8,333 nt of DNA from Acidovorax sp. (GCA_011620245.1 WOZN01000097.1:1-8333); one strand, 5' to 3'; positions 1-7,449 are shown, counted from the first letter of the stretch. Notes: a model not told the origin generated them from the letters alone. Numbers and translations are program-made.

Positions 1-1915
<1,915 letters not shown>

Positions 1916-2068
1916 GGGGGTGGCTTGTCTGCCCCAGTGCAGGGTGGGCCAGGCGGGGCGCAACACAACCATGACCTGCGCAAAACAGGCCCAGGCAAGC
2001 CGCCTGCCACAAAGGCACGTACCGGCGTGGCATCCTTATTTGCGTAACCTAAGCTGATCCACGCGGCG

Positions 2069-2098
2069 TTGCAGTGCGCGGCAGGGCATGCCGATAAC
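2069..2098 (+). promoter_or_regulatory. Putative sigma-70 promoter of the CBS-domain gene
   Basis: TTGCAG (2069-2074) and GATAAC (2093-2098) are separated by 18 bases. Transcription would start near 2105, giving a leader of about 35 bases that contains the AGGAGG at 2127-2132. Each hexamer deviates from consensus at about two positions. It is the best pair in this gap. Confidence 0.35.
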
Positions 2099-2126
2099 AT
2101 GACCACAAGGGCTGCGAACGGCCCGC

Positions 2127-2132
2127 AGGAGG
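2127..2132 (+). promoter_or_regulatory. Consensus Shine-Dalgarno AGGAGG
   Basis: A full AGGAGG lies six bases before the ATG at 2139 and fixes the start of the CBS-domain gene. It stands out because serS, radC and the DUF3334 gene in this window have no clear ribosome-binding site. Confidence 0.85.
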
Positions 2133-2138
2133 CAAGCC

Positions 2139-2837
2139 ATGTTTTTTGTGTTTGGCCCGTCAGGCCAGATGTACCGCGGGGGGCCAGAAAATCTGGCGCA
2201 GATTGCGGCGGTGCGGCGCGTGGAGCGACCTCGGGGACTGCACGCAGAAGACCCTCAGGTGGATGGCGCCTTCTCATCCACCAGGCCTGCCCCCCTGCCA
2301 GGGCCTGCTACGCCGGCCGTCAACCTGCGCACGCAAGGCGCGGTCAGCGCCTATGTGCAGGCCGGGCAAGGCCCCCAGCCGGCACGCCAGCCCCTGACGC
2401 AGGTGCGCGACGTGATGACCACGCCCGCCCTGAGCGTGCCCCCAGACCTGCGCGTGACCGATGCATGGCATTTCCTGGCCGAGCACCAGGTGGCGCAGGC
2501 CCCGGTGGTCGATGCGCTGGGCCGCGTGATCGGGCTGCTGCTGCGGGCCGACATGGCGCCGCTCAATCTGCTGCCCGAACCCGGCGCCGTGAAAAAGGCC
2601 ATTGACCTGGCGCGCCGCCCGGTGTCGGAGGTCATGGTGAGCCCCGTGCCCACGGTGGCCGCCGATACCGGGCTGCGCCGCGTGGCCGCCGTGCTGCTCG
2701 ACACCGGGCTGCCGGGCCTGCCGGTGACCGATGAAGCCGGCGTGCTGTCGGGCTTCATCGCGCGCACCGACATTTTGCGGGCCGTGGCGGCCGACCCGCC
2801 GCTGGATTTGTGGAGCGGGCCTGCGGTGCCGCTGTAG
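2139..2837 (+). CDS. Protein with a tandem pair of CBS domains
   Basis: A 232-residue soluble protein with no signal peptide or membrane segment. Two CBS repeats fill the C-terminal 60%. CBS1 is about 88-140 (QVRDVMTTPALSV opening, APVVDALGRVIGLL strand-turn-strand, ending RADM). CBS2 is about 161-216 (PVSEVMVSPVPTV, LPVTDEAGVLSGF, ending RTDILRAV). Such pairs fold into a Bateman module that usually binds adenosine ligands (AMP, ATP, SAM) and senses energy state. No enzymatic domain is attached, so this looks like a stand-alone sensor or regulator. The first 85 residues have a conserved-looking start (FVFGPSGQMYRGG) and then a Pro/Gln-rich probable linker. The gene is single, divergent from serS and convergent with ispH, so its partner is not shown by context. 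Confidence 0.9.
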   Translation: MFFVFGPSGQMYRGGPENLAQIAAVRRVERPRGLHAEDPQVDGAFSSTRPAPLPGPATPAVNLRTQGAVSAYVQAGQGPQPARQPLTQVRDVMTTPALSVPPDLRVTDAWHFLAEHQVAQAPVVDALGRVIGLLLRADMAPLNLLPEPGAVKKAIDLARRPVSEVMVSPVPTVAADTGLRRVAAVLLDTGLPGLPVTDEAGVLSGFIARTDILRAVAADPPLDLWSGPAVPL

Positions 2838-2850
2838 TGGCTGCCGTGTG

Positions 2851-2915
2851 AAATTTGAGTCAAATTGGCCTCTAACGCACGCCCATCAAGCGCAAGCAGC
2901 TATCAATACAGTAGC
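2851..2915. repeat. Comamonadaceae-type intergenic repeat between convergent genes
   Basis: The gap between the CBS-gene stop (2837) and the ispH stop (2932) is almost filled by an AT-richer block. It opens with the perfect palindrome AATTTGA-G-TCAAATT (2852-2866), then GGCCTCTAACGC, ATCAAGCGCAAGCAGC, and a GCTA/TAGC pair (2899-2902, 2912-2915). I recall very similar text (TTGAGTCAAATTGGCCTCTA ... CAAGCGCAAGCAGCTATCAA) in many copies between genes of Acidovorax, Comamonas and relatives. That is memory, not a search. Its place between two 3' ends fits a role in transcript ends, but there is no T-tract terminator. Confidence 0.6.
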
Positions 2916-2931
2916 AACCGCAAAGAATCGA

Positions 2932-3927
2932 TCAATGCCCCGCTGGCCCTGTCTCGGGCCGGCGCTCGGAAATTTCCAGACCGGTGGCCGGGTCGATCCT
3001 GAGGCCTTTGGGCAGCGGGAACTTGATGGCTTCCTCGATGCCGCGCATCTTGCGCACCGACACCGCGCCCAGCGCCTTGATGCGTTCGATCACCCGCTGC
3101 ACCAGAATTTCGGGCGCCGACGCGCCGGCCGTGAGGCCCACGCGGGCAATGCCGTCGAACCATTCGTGGCGCAACTCGTCCGCACTGTCCACCATGTAGG
3201 CCGTGGTGCCCAGGCGGGCCGCCAGTTCGCGCAGGCGGTTGCTGTTGGAGCTGGTGGGGCTGCCCACCACGATCACCACGTCCACCTGCGGGCTGAGCAG
3301 CTTGACGGCGTCCTGCCGGTTTTGCGTGGCGTAGCAGATGTCCTGCTGCTTGGGTTCGCGCACCGCGGGGAAGCGCGCGCGCACGGCGGCGGTGATCTGG
3401 GCCGCGTCGTCCACGCTCAGCGTGGTCTGTGTCACCACGGCCAGCTTTTCGGTCTGCGCGGGCTGCACGCGGGCCACGTCGGCCACGTCTTCCACCAGGT
3501 GGATGCCGTGGTCGAGCTGGCCCATGGTGCCCTCCACCTCGGGGTGGCCCTTGTGGCCGATCATGATGAACTCGTAGCCCTCTTTGGCGAGCTTGGCCAC
3601 CTCGACATGCACCTTGGTCACCAGCGGGCAGGTGGCGTCGAAGATGCTGAAGCCGCGCGCCTGGGCCTCCTGCTGCACCGCGCGGCTCACGCCGTGGGCG
3701 CTGAACACCAGCGTGGCGCCGGGCGGCACGTCGGACAACTCTTCGATAAAAATCGCGCCCTTGGCCTTGAGGTCGTTGACCACATAGGTGTTGTGCACGA
3801 TTTCATGGCGCACGTAGATAGGTCGGCCAAATTTTTGCAACGCACGCTCGACGATCTCGATGGCGCGGTCCACGCCAGCGCAAAAGCCGCGTGGCTCGGC
3901 CAGCAATATTTCTTGCGGTTTCTGCAT
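2932..3927 (-). CDS. ispH: 4-hydroxy-3-methylbut-2-enyl diphosphate reductase
   Basis: Last step of the MEP (non-mevalonate) pathway: reductive dehydration of HMBPP to isopentenyl and dimethylallyl diphosphate by a [4Fe-4S] enzyme in the cytoplasm. It has 331 residues, slightly longer than the usual ~315. The three cluster cysteines are present: C16 ([11 protein letters not shown]), C100 (DATCPLV) and C198 ([10 protein letters not shown]). Substrate-pocket residues are also visible: H45 (EIVHN), H78 (SAHGV), H128-E130 (HKGHPE), [10 protein letters not shown] (165-174) and the phosphate-binding SNSNRL (227-232). About 20 residues after ~312 form a non-conserved Pro/Glu/Arg tail. The start lies three bases after the fkpB stop, so the two are co-transcribed and probably coupled. 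This is the common fkpB-ispH pairing. The promoter is upstream of fkpB. Confidence 0.97.
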   Translation of the reverse strand: MQKPQEILLAEPRGFCAGVDRAIEIVERALQKFGRPIYVRHEIVHNTYVVNDLKAKGAIFIEELSDVPPGATLVFSAHGVSRAVQQEAQARGFSIFDATCPLVTKVHVEVAKLAKEGYEFIMIGHKGHPEVEGTMGQLDHGIHLVEDVADVARVQPAQTEKLAVVTQTTLSVDDAAQITAAVRARFPAVREPKQQDICYATQNRQDAVKLLSPQVDVVIVVGSPTSSNSNRLRELAARLGTTAYMVDSADELRHEWFDGIARVGLTAGASAPEILVQRVIERIKALGAVSVRKMRGIEEAIKFPLPKGLRIDPATGLEISERRPETGPAGH

Positions 3928-3930
3928 GGC

Positions 3931-4395
3931 TCAGAGCACGCCGATGATCTGCACTTCAAACGTCACCGGCTGGCCTGCCAGCGGGTGGTTGAAGTCAAAC
4001 AGCACGGCGCCGTCGTCACGCACCTGCATCACGGCGCCCGCGTAGCTGCCCTGCCCGTCGGGCGTGGGGAACTGCACCACATCGCCCACGCTGTATTTCT
4101 CGTCAGGGTCACCCAGCTCGTTGAGCAGTTTGCGCGCCACCCACTGCTGCATGTCGGCATTGCGCTCGCCAAAGGCTTCGCCGGCGGCCAGCTCGAACGT
4201 GGCGTGCGTACCTTCGGGCAGGCCCAGCAGGCGCTGCTCCATGGCGGGCGACAACTCGCCCGTGCCCAACGACAAGGTGGCGGGTTTGTCCTCAAAAGTG
4301 TTGATCACATCCCCAGCCGGACCGGCCAGGCGGTAGTGCAGCGTGAGGAAAGAGCCGGACTGGACGGAGGGATGGGAGGCAGCGGTGGATGTCAT
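3931..4395 (-). CDS. fkpB: FKBP-type peptidyl-prolyl cis-trans isomerase (SlpA/FkpB)
   Basis: Small cytoplasmic SlyD-like FKBP that isomerises prolyl bonds and has chaperone activity. I take the ATG at 4395 (MTSTAASHPS, 154 residues, close to the family's ~150), not the upstream in-frame start at 4470. The upstream stretch crosses the putative promoter and reads as non-conserved sequence. The sequence shows the FKBP core strand SFLTLHYRL (15-23), FEDKPATLSLGTGELSPAMEQ (34-54, the flap and turn), RLLGLPEGTH (55-64), an insert-in-flap region at about 75-130 with AFGERNADMQQWV, and the C-terminal signature FDFNHPLAGQPVTF (133-146). A weak GGGA lies shortly before the start. It is upstream of ispH in an operon. 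Confidence 0.93.
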   Translation of the reverse strand: MTSTAASHPSVQSGSFLTLHYRLAGPAGDVINTFEDKPATLSLGTGELSPAMEQRLLGLPEGTHATFELAAGEAFGERNADMQQWVARKLLNELGDPDEKYSVGDVVQFPTPDGQGSYAGAVMQVRDDGAVLFDFNHPLAGQPVTFEVQIIGVL

Positions 4396-4419
4396 GAAAG
4401 TCCCGATAAACTGGCCTGC

Positions 4420-4425
4420 ATTGTA
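4420..4425 (-). promoter_or_regulatory. Putative -10 box of the fkpB-ispH operon
   Basis: TACAAT on the minus strand lies 24 bases before the fkpB ATG. It would give a leader of about 18 bases. No convincing -35 is seen. The position 17 bases upstream falls close to the 4447-4468 hairpin, so upstream recognition may be weak or factor-dependent. Confidence 0.4.
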
Positions 4426-4446
4426 GAAAACCGGGCAAAGCCCTAC

Positions 4447-4468
4447 GCCCGCCGCCCTTTCGGCGGGC
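4447..4468. repeat. Perfect 8-bp inverted repeat in the fkpB/radC divergent region
   Basis: GCCCGCCG (4447-4454) and CGGCGGGC (4461-4468) pair perfectly around a six-base loop. The repeat ends 19 bases before the radC ATG and lies upstream of the fkpB -10. It could be an RNA hairpin in a radC leader, a protein-binding site for the divergent promoters, or incidental GC palindromy. There is no T-tract, so it is not a classical terminator. Confidence 0.5.
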
Positions 4469-4487
4469 ACCCTACCCCTCCAGCGCC

Positions 4488-5201
4488 ATGCCCCTCAAAG
4501 ACCTGCCCTCCGATGCCCAGCCCCGCGAAAAACTATTGGCACGCGGCCCCGCGGCGCTGGCCGATGCCGAGCTGCTGGCCATCTTGCTGCGCACCGGCAT
4601 CGTGGGCAAGGGCGTGCTGCAGATGGCGCAAGAACTGCTCGATCCGCCCGCGGTGGACGCAGCCACCGGTCAGCCCGGGGGCGGCTTTGGCGGCATGGCC
4701 GGCCTGCTGCACACCAGCGCGGCCGACCTGGAACGCATCAAGGGCCTGGGCCCCGCCAAGCGCGCCGAGCTGGTGGCCGTGCTGGAGCTGGCCCGCCGCG
4801 CGCTGGCGCAGCAACTGCGCGAGCGCGAGGTGTTCGACTCGCCCGACGCCGTCAAGCATTACCTGCAGCTGCATCTGGCCGCCAAGGGCCACGAGGTGTT
4901 TGCCGTGCTGTTTCTCGACAGCCAGAACCGCCTGCTGGCCATGGAAGAGCTTTTCAGGGGCACGCTCACGCAGACCAGCGTGTACCCGCGCGAGGTGGTG
5001 CTGCGCTCCCTGCATTACCAGGCCGCTGCCGTGGTGCTGGCGCACAACCACCCCAGCGGCAGCGTGCAGCCCAGCCGGGCCGACGAGGCATTGACACAAA
5101 CCCTGAAAACCACGCTGGCGCTGGTGGACGTGCGCGTGCTCGACCATGTCATCGTGGCGCCGGGCCAGGCCCTGTCGATGGCCGAAAAAGGGCTGGTGTG
5201 A
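4488..5201 (+). CDS. radC: RadC family protein (JAMM/MPN+ domain)
   Basis: 237 residues, near the family's ~225. An N-terminal UPF0758 region ([17 protein letters not shown], 5-21; [10 protein letters not shown], 28-37) and a helix-hairpin-helix ([12 protein letters not shown], 84-95) precede the C-terminal JAB1/MPN domain with the metal motif H186-N-H188-P-S-G ... D199. The chromosomal protein was once linked to DNA repair, but E. coli evidence for that was withdrawn and the housekeeping role is unsettled. The fold is that of a Zn-dependent isopeptidase-like or nuclease-like enzyme. A Gly-rich insert (60-70, [11 protein letters not shown]) is unusual. The start at 4488 gives the conserved MPLKDLP opening, and no clear Shine-Dalgarno sequence precedes it. 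The stop overlaps the next ATG (TGATG), so radC and smr are coupled. Confidence 0.95.
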   Translation: MPLKDLPSDAQPREKLLARGPAALADAELLAILLRTGIVGKGVLQMAQELLDPPAVDAATGQPGGGFGGMAGLLHTSAADLERIKGLGPAKRAELVAVLELARRALAQQLREREVFDSPDAVKHYLQLHLAAKGHEVFAVLFLDSQNRLLAMEELFRGTLTQTSVYPREVVLRSLHYQAAAVVLAHNHPSGSVQPSRADEALTQTLKTTLALVDVRVLDHVIVAPGQALSMAEKGLV

Positions 5202-6175
5202 TGCCGCCCAGGACTGCAGCGCCCCCCGGCCCGGCGGAACCAGACAGCCCGGGCGCGCTGGCCACCGCGCTGGCGCGTGCAGCGGCGCGAACCCATTCCC
5301 CTGCAGCGGCGCCCGCACTACCACCTGCAACGCCCCCTTCGGGCGAAGCGGATGCCCCACGCGCGGTGCGCCGTGCGGCCACTGCAGCCGCTGCAGCACG
5401 CCGGGCCGCGGCCAGCCAGGTCCGCCCATCGGCACCGCCGCCCGCTGCCGAAACGCCCCGGCACACAGCGCCCGCCCAACCCCGCCGCCCCGCCCCGGCG
5501 CCGCGCCGCGCCAGCCTGCGCATCCACGACCTGCACGACCTGCACGACCTGGCCAGCGTGGCCCGCCAGTTGCGCGAAGAGCACGATCGCGCCGAAGCGC
5601 AGGCCAGGGCCCGGCGCGAGGCCGCTGCCCGGCTGGATGCCGAGCGCCATCTGTTCAGCCGCAGCGTGGGCCCGGTCACACCGCTGCGCAACCCCAACCT
5701 GGCGCGCCTGCGGCACCGCCGGCCACCGCCACTGCCCATGCAGCACTGGCTGGACGAAGAGCGCGTGCTGCTTGAATCCATCAGCGACGATTTCGATGTC
5801 AGCTCCCTGCTCGATACCGACGACCAGCTCAGCTTTCGCCGCCCCGGCATTGGCATGGAAGTGACGCAGCGCCTGCGCGCCGGGCGCTGGAGCATTCAGC
5901 GCCAACTGGATCTGCACGGGCTGCGCGTGGATGAAGCCCGCGAGGCCCTGGGCCAGTTCATCCGCCACGCGCACAAGACCGGACTGCGCTGCGTGCGCGT
6001 GGTGCACGGCAAGGGCCTGGGCTCACCGGGCAAAAGCCCCGTGCTCAAAAGCCGGGTGCAGCGCTGGCTGGTGCAAAAAAACGAGGTGCTGGCCTTTGTG
6101 CAGGCGCGGCCCATCGATGGCGGCGCGGGCGCACTGGTGGTGCTGCTCAAGCCCGTGAACAACAGAAATTCGTAG
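5201..6175 (+). CDS. Smr-domain protein (Smr/MutS2 C-terminal family) with long Ala/Pro-rich N-terminus
   Basis: 324 residues from the ATG that shares one base with the radC stop. A GTG one codon earlier (5198) is the alternative start. Residues 235-318 form the Smr domain, with the signature DLHG (237-240) and HGKG (269-272) and a C-terminal GALVVLLKP strand. Stand-alone Smr proteins are nucleic-acid nicking or cleaving enzymes, and E. coli SmrB cuts mRNA at collided ribosomes. Residues about 116-155 are a charged helix (ARQLREEHDRAEAQARARRE). Residues 1-105 are almost only Ala, Pro, Arg, Ser and Thr with no internal Met, and are probably disordered. A three-fold His-Asp-Leu repeat sits at 109-117. 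This extension looks longer than the usual Smr leader and has no recognised domain. Co-expression with radC is likely. Confidence 0.9.
   Translation: MPPRTAAPPGPAEPDSPGALATALARAAARTHSPAAAPALPPATPPSGEADAPRAVRRAATAAAAARRAAASQVRPSAPPPAAETPRHTAPAQPRRPAPAPRRASLRIHDLHDLHDLASVARQLREEHDRAEAQARARREAAARLDAERHLFSRSVGPVTPLRNPNLARLRHRRPPPLPMQHWLDEERVLLESISDDFDVSSLLDTDDQLSFRRPGIGMEVTQRLRAGRWSIQRQLDLHGLRVDEAREALGQFIRHAHKTGLRCVRVVHGKGLGSPGKSPVLKSRVQRWLVQKNEVLAFVQARPIDGGAGALVVLLKPVNNRNS
5525..5551 (+). repeat. Three perfect tandem copies of a 9-bp unit inside smr
   Basis: CACGACCTG is repeated three times without mismatch and encodes His-Asp-Leu three times. Being in frame, copy-number changes would lengthen or shorten the protein by three residues without breaking it. 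Confidence 0.85.
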
Positions 6176-6176
6176 A

Positions 6177-6202
6177 AAACACACACCAAAAACACACACC
6201 AA
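6177..6202 (+). repeat. Two tandem copies of a 13-bp CA-rich unit after smr
   Basis: AAACACACACCAA occurs twice head to tail directly after the smr stop codon. There is no hairpin here, so no intrinsic terminator for radC-smr is visible. Confidence 0.7.
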
Positions 6203-6340
6203 CATCAGTAACGTATCGGTTGACATCGCCCTGTCCAGGTGCCAACCCAGGCCAACCACGCATATCGTTGGCGTTCCAGCCCATTCGTCACCTATGCTGT
6301 GCACACCAGTCATCTTCTACGGCCCCCAACATTTCGCACC
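6203..6340 (+). promoter_or_regulatory. Upstream region of the DUF3334 gene with weak promoter-like boxes
   Basis: A perfect TTGACA (6220-6225) has no acceptable -10 at 16-19 bases. Closer to the gene, TTGGCG (6268-6273) and TATGCT (6293-6298) are 19 bases apart, a marginal pair. No sigma-28 (TAAAGTTT-N11-GCCGATAA) box is seen. No Shine-Dalgarno sequence lies before the ATG at 6341. Control is therefore not settled by sequence. Confidence 0.25.
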
Positions 6341-7024
6341 ATGAGCACCCCAGAAACATCCGTCGTTTACGGCACCGAAGATCTGCTGATCAGTCTGTGC
6401 AACTCGGTCACCCGCGTCCTGAACGTGGCCACGCAAGGCCATATCCACTATTCCGGCATGGTGCAGCGCATCACCAAAACCTGCCTCAAGCCCGACATTG
6501 GCTGCTTTGTGCTGTTCGATGGCGGCTTCTCGGGCCTGGTCATCATCAATTTCTCGGCACCGGCCGCCATGGAGCTGTACCAGAGCTATCTGCTGAACAT
6601 GGGCATGTCGAAAGACGACCTGGTCACGTCCTACACCTCCGACGAAGTGAGCAACGTGATGGGCGAACTCATGAACCAGGTGGTGGGCGATTTCACCGGC
6701 AAGGTGCGGCGCGAGCTGCAGACCCACATCACGCAAAACCAGCCCAAGATGCTGGTGCTGAACAAGCAGGTGATGCTGAGCGTGGACGCCAATCTGGACA
6801 AGCCCGAGGCCCGGCGTGTGACTTTTTATACCGGCAACAACAACATCTTCTATCTGGAACTGGCGATCGACCGCACCGAGTTCATCAAGCTGTATGACTT
6901 TGAGCCACAGGAAACCCCCGATCCCGACGCGCTGATGGCGCAGACCCGGCCAGATGCAGAACTGCCCCTGCCCCCCGTGCCCTCCAGCGACACCGAAGAA
7001 CTGCTCAAGTCACTGGGCATGTGA
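6341..7024 (+). CDS. DUF3334-type protein with CheC/CheX-like phosphatase features and a CheZ-like C-terminal tail
   Basis: 227 residues, no signal peptide or membrane segment. I recognise the sequence as the DUF3334 type from memory. The start at 6341 (MSTPETSVVYG) is chosen over the upstream in-frame ATG at 6239 because the intervening 34 codons are intergenic in character. Residues 55-90 (CFVLFDGGFSGLVIINFS, then a helix with A-A-M-E-L) resemble the CheX strand-helix unit. GELMN (108-112) followed 22 residues later by P135 fits E-x2-N-x22-P, the CheC/CheX/FliY active-site pattern in which E and N dephosphorylate CheY-P. The usual D/S four residues before E is Asn. After a Pro/Asp-rich linker (about 189-213) the protein ends DTEELLKSLGM, close to the CheY-binding end of CheZ (DDLLDSLGF). 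I infer a response-regulator phosphatase. No chemotaxis gene is nearby. Confidence 0.85.
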   Translation: MSTPETSVVYGTEDLLISLCNSVTRVLNVATQGHIHYSGMVQRITKTCLKPDIGCFVLFDGGFSGLVIINFSAPAAMELYQSYLLNMGMSKDDLVTSYTSDEVSNVMGELMNQVVGDFTGKVRRELQTHITQNQPKMLVLNKQVMLSVDANLDKPEARRVTFYTGNNNIFYLELAIDRTEFIKLYDFEPQETPDPDALMAQTRPDAELPLPPVPSSDTEELLKSLGM

Positions 7025-7036
7025 GCTGCAGTGCCT

Positions 7037-7074
7037 GGCATGCGCGCGGCCATGGTGGACGGCCGGCGCGTGCC
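7037..7074 (+). terminator. Strong hairpin just after the DUF3334 gene, possible transcript end
   Basis: The left arm (7037-7051) pairs with the right arm (7061-7074) over 14 bp, with one bulged G at 7046, one G-T pair and a nine-base loop. It begins 12 bases after the stop codon. It lacks a following T-run (CACAAACC follows), so it may stabilise the mRNA 3' end or act with Rho rather than terminate alone. Confidence 0.5.
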
Positions 7075-7098
7075 GCACAAACCAGCGCTGGCGGGCGG

Positions 7099-7264
7099 CT
7101 AGTGTGGTGTTCGATGCTTGGCGGCACAAATAAAAGCGATGCGTTTGGGCGCAGGGCAAGGCGCAAACCGCAGCGATAGCCGTAGCTATCGCGAGGATTT
7201 GCAACGCCGCCATGCGCCCAAAGGCGCGGTTTTATGTGCCGCATAGCGTCGAACACTACACTAG
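7099..7264. mobile_element. 166-bp MITE-like, near-perfect palindromic element
   Basis: The two halves are inverted copies across almost the whole length. Left end: CTAGTGTGGTGTTCGATGCT. Reverse complement of right end: CTAGTGTAGTGTTCGACGCT. Matching blocks continue inward: GCGGCACA, TAAAA, TTTGGGCGCA, GCAAA and GCGATAGC. The centre is an 8-bp stem (7173-7180 with 7185-7192) around CGTA. It has no ORF. Both ends are CTAG, so a TA target duplication is possible. Size, symmetry and lack of coding fit a non-autonomous element or a large BIME-like repeat. Family membership was not searched. Confidence 0.7.
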
Positions 7265-7267
7265 AAT
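7262..7267 (+). promoter_or_regulatory. Putative -10 box for the tRNA-Ser transcript, at the right end of the palindromic element
   Basis: TAGAAT is followed by ATGCGGC, a GC-rich stretch as often seen near starts of stable-RNA transcripts. The first bases of the box are the last bases of the 166-bp element. At 17-bp spacing the -35 position (7239-7244, CCGCAT) lies inside the element and is poor. Confidence 0.3.
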
Positions 7268-7283
7268 ATGCGGCTTCCAGCCC

Positions 7284-7349
7284 GGAGACTTGGGTGAGTG
7301 GTTTAAACCAGCAGTCTTGGGTTTAAGCCAGCAGTCTTGAAAACCTCCG
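7284..7349 (+). pseudogene. Broken tRNA-Ser-like fragment with an internal 20-bp duplication
   Basis: GGAGACTTGGGTGAGTGG reads like the 5' acceptor strand and D-arm of a serine tRNA. It is followed by two copies of an anticodon-side unit, the second ending CTTGAAAACC (UGA anticodon loop), and then CTCCG. That GGAG/CTCC pair could be what remains of the acceptor stem. There is no 3' anticodon strand, variable arm or T-arm (no GGTTCGAAT), so it cannot fold as a tRNA. Its layout parallels the intact tRNA-Ser at 7362 (shared TTG, GAGTGGT, GTCTTGAAAACC), but the differences suggest another serine tRNA gene as source. Confidence 0.6.
7301..7340 (+). repeat. 20-bp tandem duplication within the tRNA-like fragment
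   Basis: Copy one (7301-7320) GTTTAAACCAGCAGTCTTGG and copy two (7321-7340) GTTTAAGCCAGCAGTCTTGA match at 18 of 20 bases. The unit spans the 3' part of the D-arm and the 5' anticodon arm. Copy one sits in the palindrome GGTTTAAACC (7300-7309). Confidence 0.85.
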
Positions 7350-7361
7350 TAGGAAGAATTT

Positions 7362-7449
7362 GGAAGCTTGGCAGAGTGGTCGATTGCACCGGTCTTGAAA
7401 ACCGGCAACCCGCAAGGGTTCCAGGGTTCGAATCCCTGAGCTTCCGCCA
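7362..7449 (+). tRNA. tRNA-Ser(UGA)
   Basis: All arms fold. Acceptor GGAAGCT (7362-7368) with AGCTTCC (7439-7445). D-stem GCAG with TTGC. Anticodon stem CCGGT/ACCGG around CTTGAAA, with anticodon TGA at 7396-7398. Long class II variable arm AACCC-GCAA-GGGTT (7407-7420), as required for SerRS recognition. T-arm CAGGG-TTCGAAT-CCCTG. Discriminator G and encoded CCA (7447-7449). It reads UCA and, by wobble, other UCN serine codons. It closely resembles E. coli serT in the anticodon and variable arms. It is the substrate of the SerRS encoded at 563-1903. Confidence 0.97.

Noticed and set aside
2090..2097. GCCGATAA, a perfect match to the sigma-28 (FliA) -10 consensus upstream of the CBS gene
   Set aside because: Eleven bases upstream, where TAAAGTTT should be, the sequence is GCAGTGCG. 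No flagellar context is present either.
4396..4470. Upstream in-frame start for fkpB adding 25 residues
   Set aside because: The extension reads through the TACAAT promoter candidate and the hairpin region, and its residues are not family-like. The ATG at 4395 gives the normal length.
2731..5094. A 787-residue plus-strand open frame covering ispH and fkpB
   Set aside because: It lies antisense to two well-conserved genes, is His/Gly/Ala-rich in the way of high-GC shadow frames, and shares no recognisable domain.
4533..5435. A 300-residue minus-strand frame across radC and the start of smr
   Set aside because: Antisense shadow of radC-smr with His/Gln/Gly-rich composition. The plus-strand frames carry clear RadC and Smr motifs.
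6220..6225. Perfect TTGACA upstream of the DUF3334 gene
   Set aside because: No -10-like hexamer occurs 16-19 bases downstream (the sequence there is CCAACCCAG), so it is not called as a promoter on its own.
6239..6340. Upstream in-frame start for the DUF3334 gene adding 34 residues
   Set aside because: No ribosome-binding site precedes it and the added residues look like translated intergenic DNA. MSTPETS at 6341 is the better start.
7099..7264. Integron attC site, suggested by a palindromic element with GTT-containing ends
   Set aside because: The ends do not give the GTTRRRY / RYYYAAC core pair (GTTCGAY fails), and there is no cassette gene or integrase.
7284..7349. A second functional tRNA-Ser
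   Set aside because: It lacks the 3' anticodon strand, variable arm and T-arm and contains a 20-bp duplication, so it is listed as a remnant.
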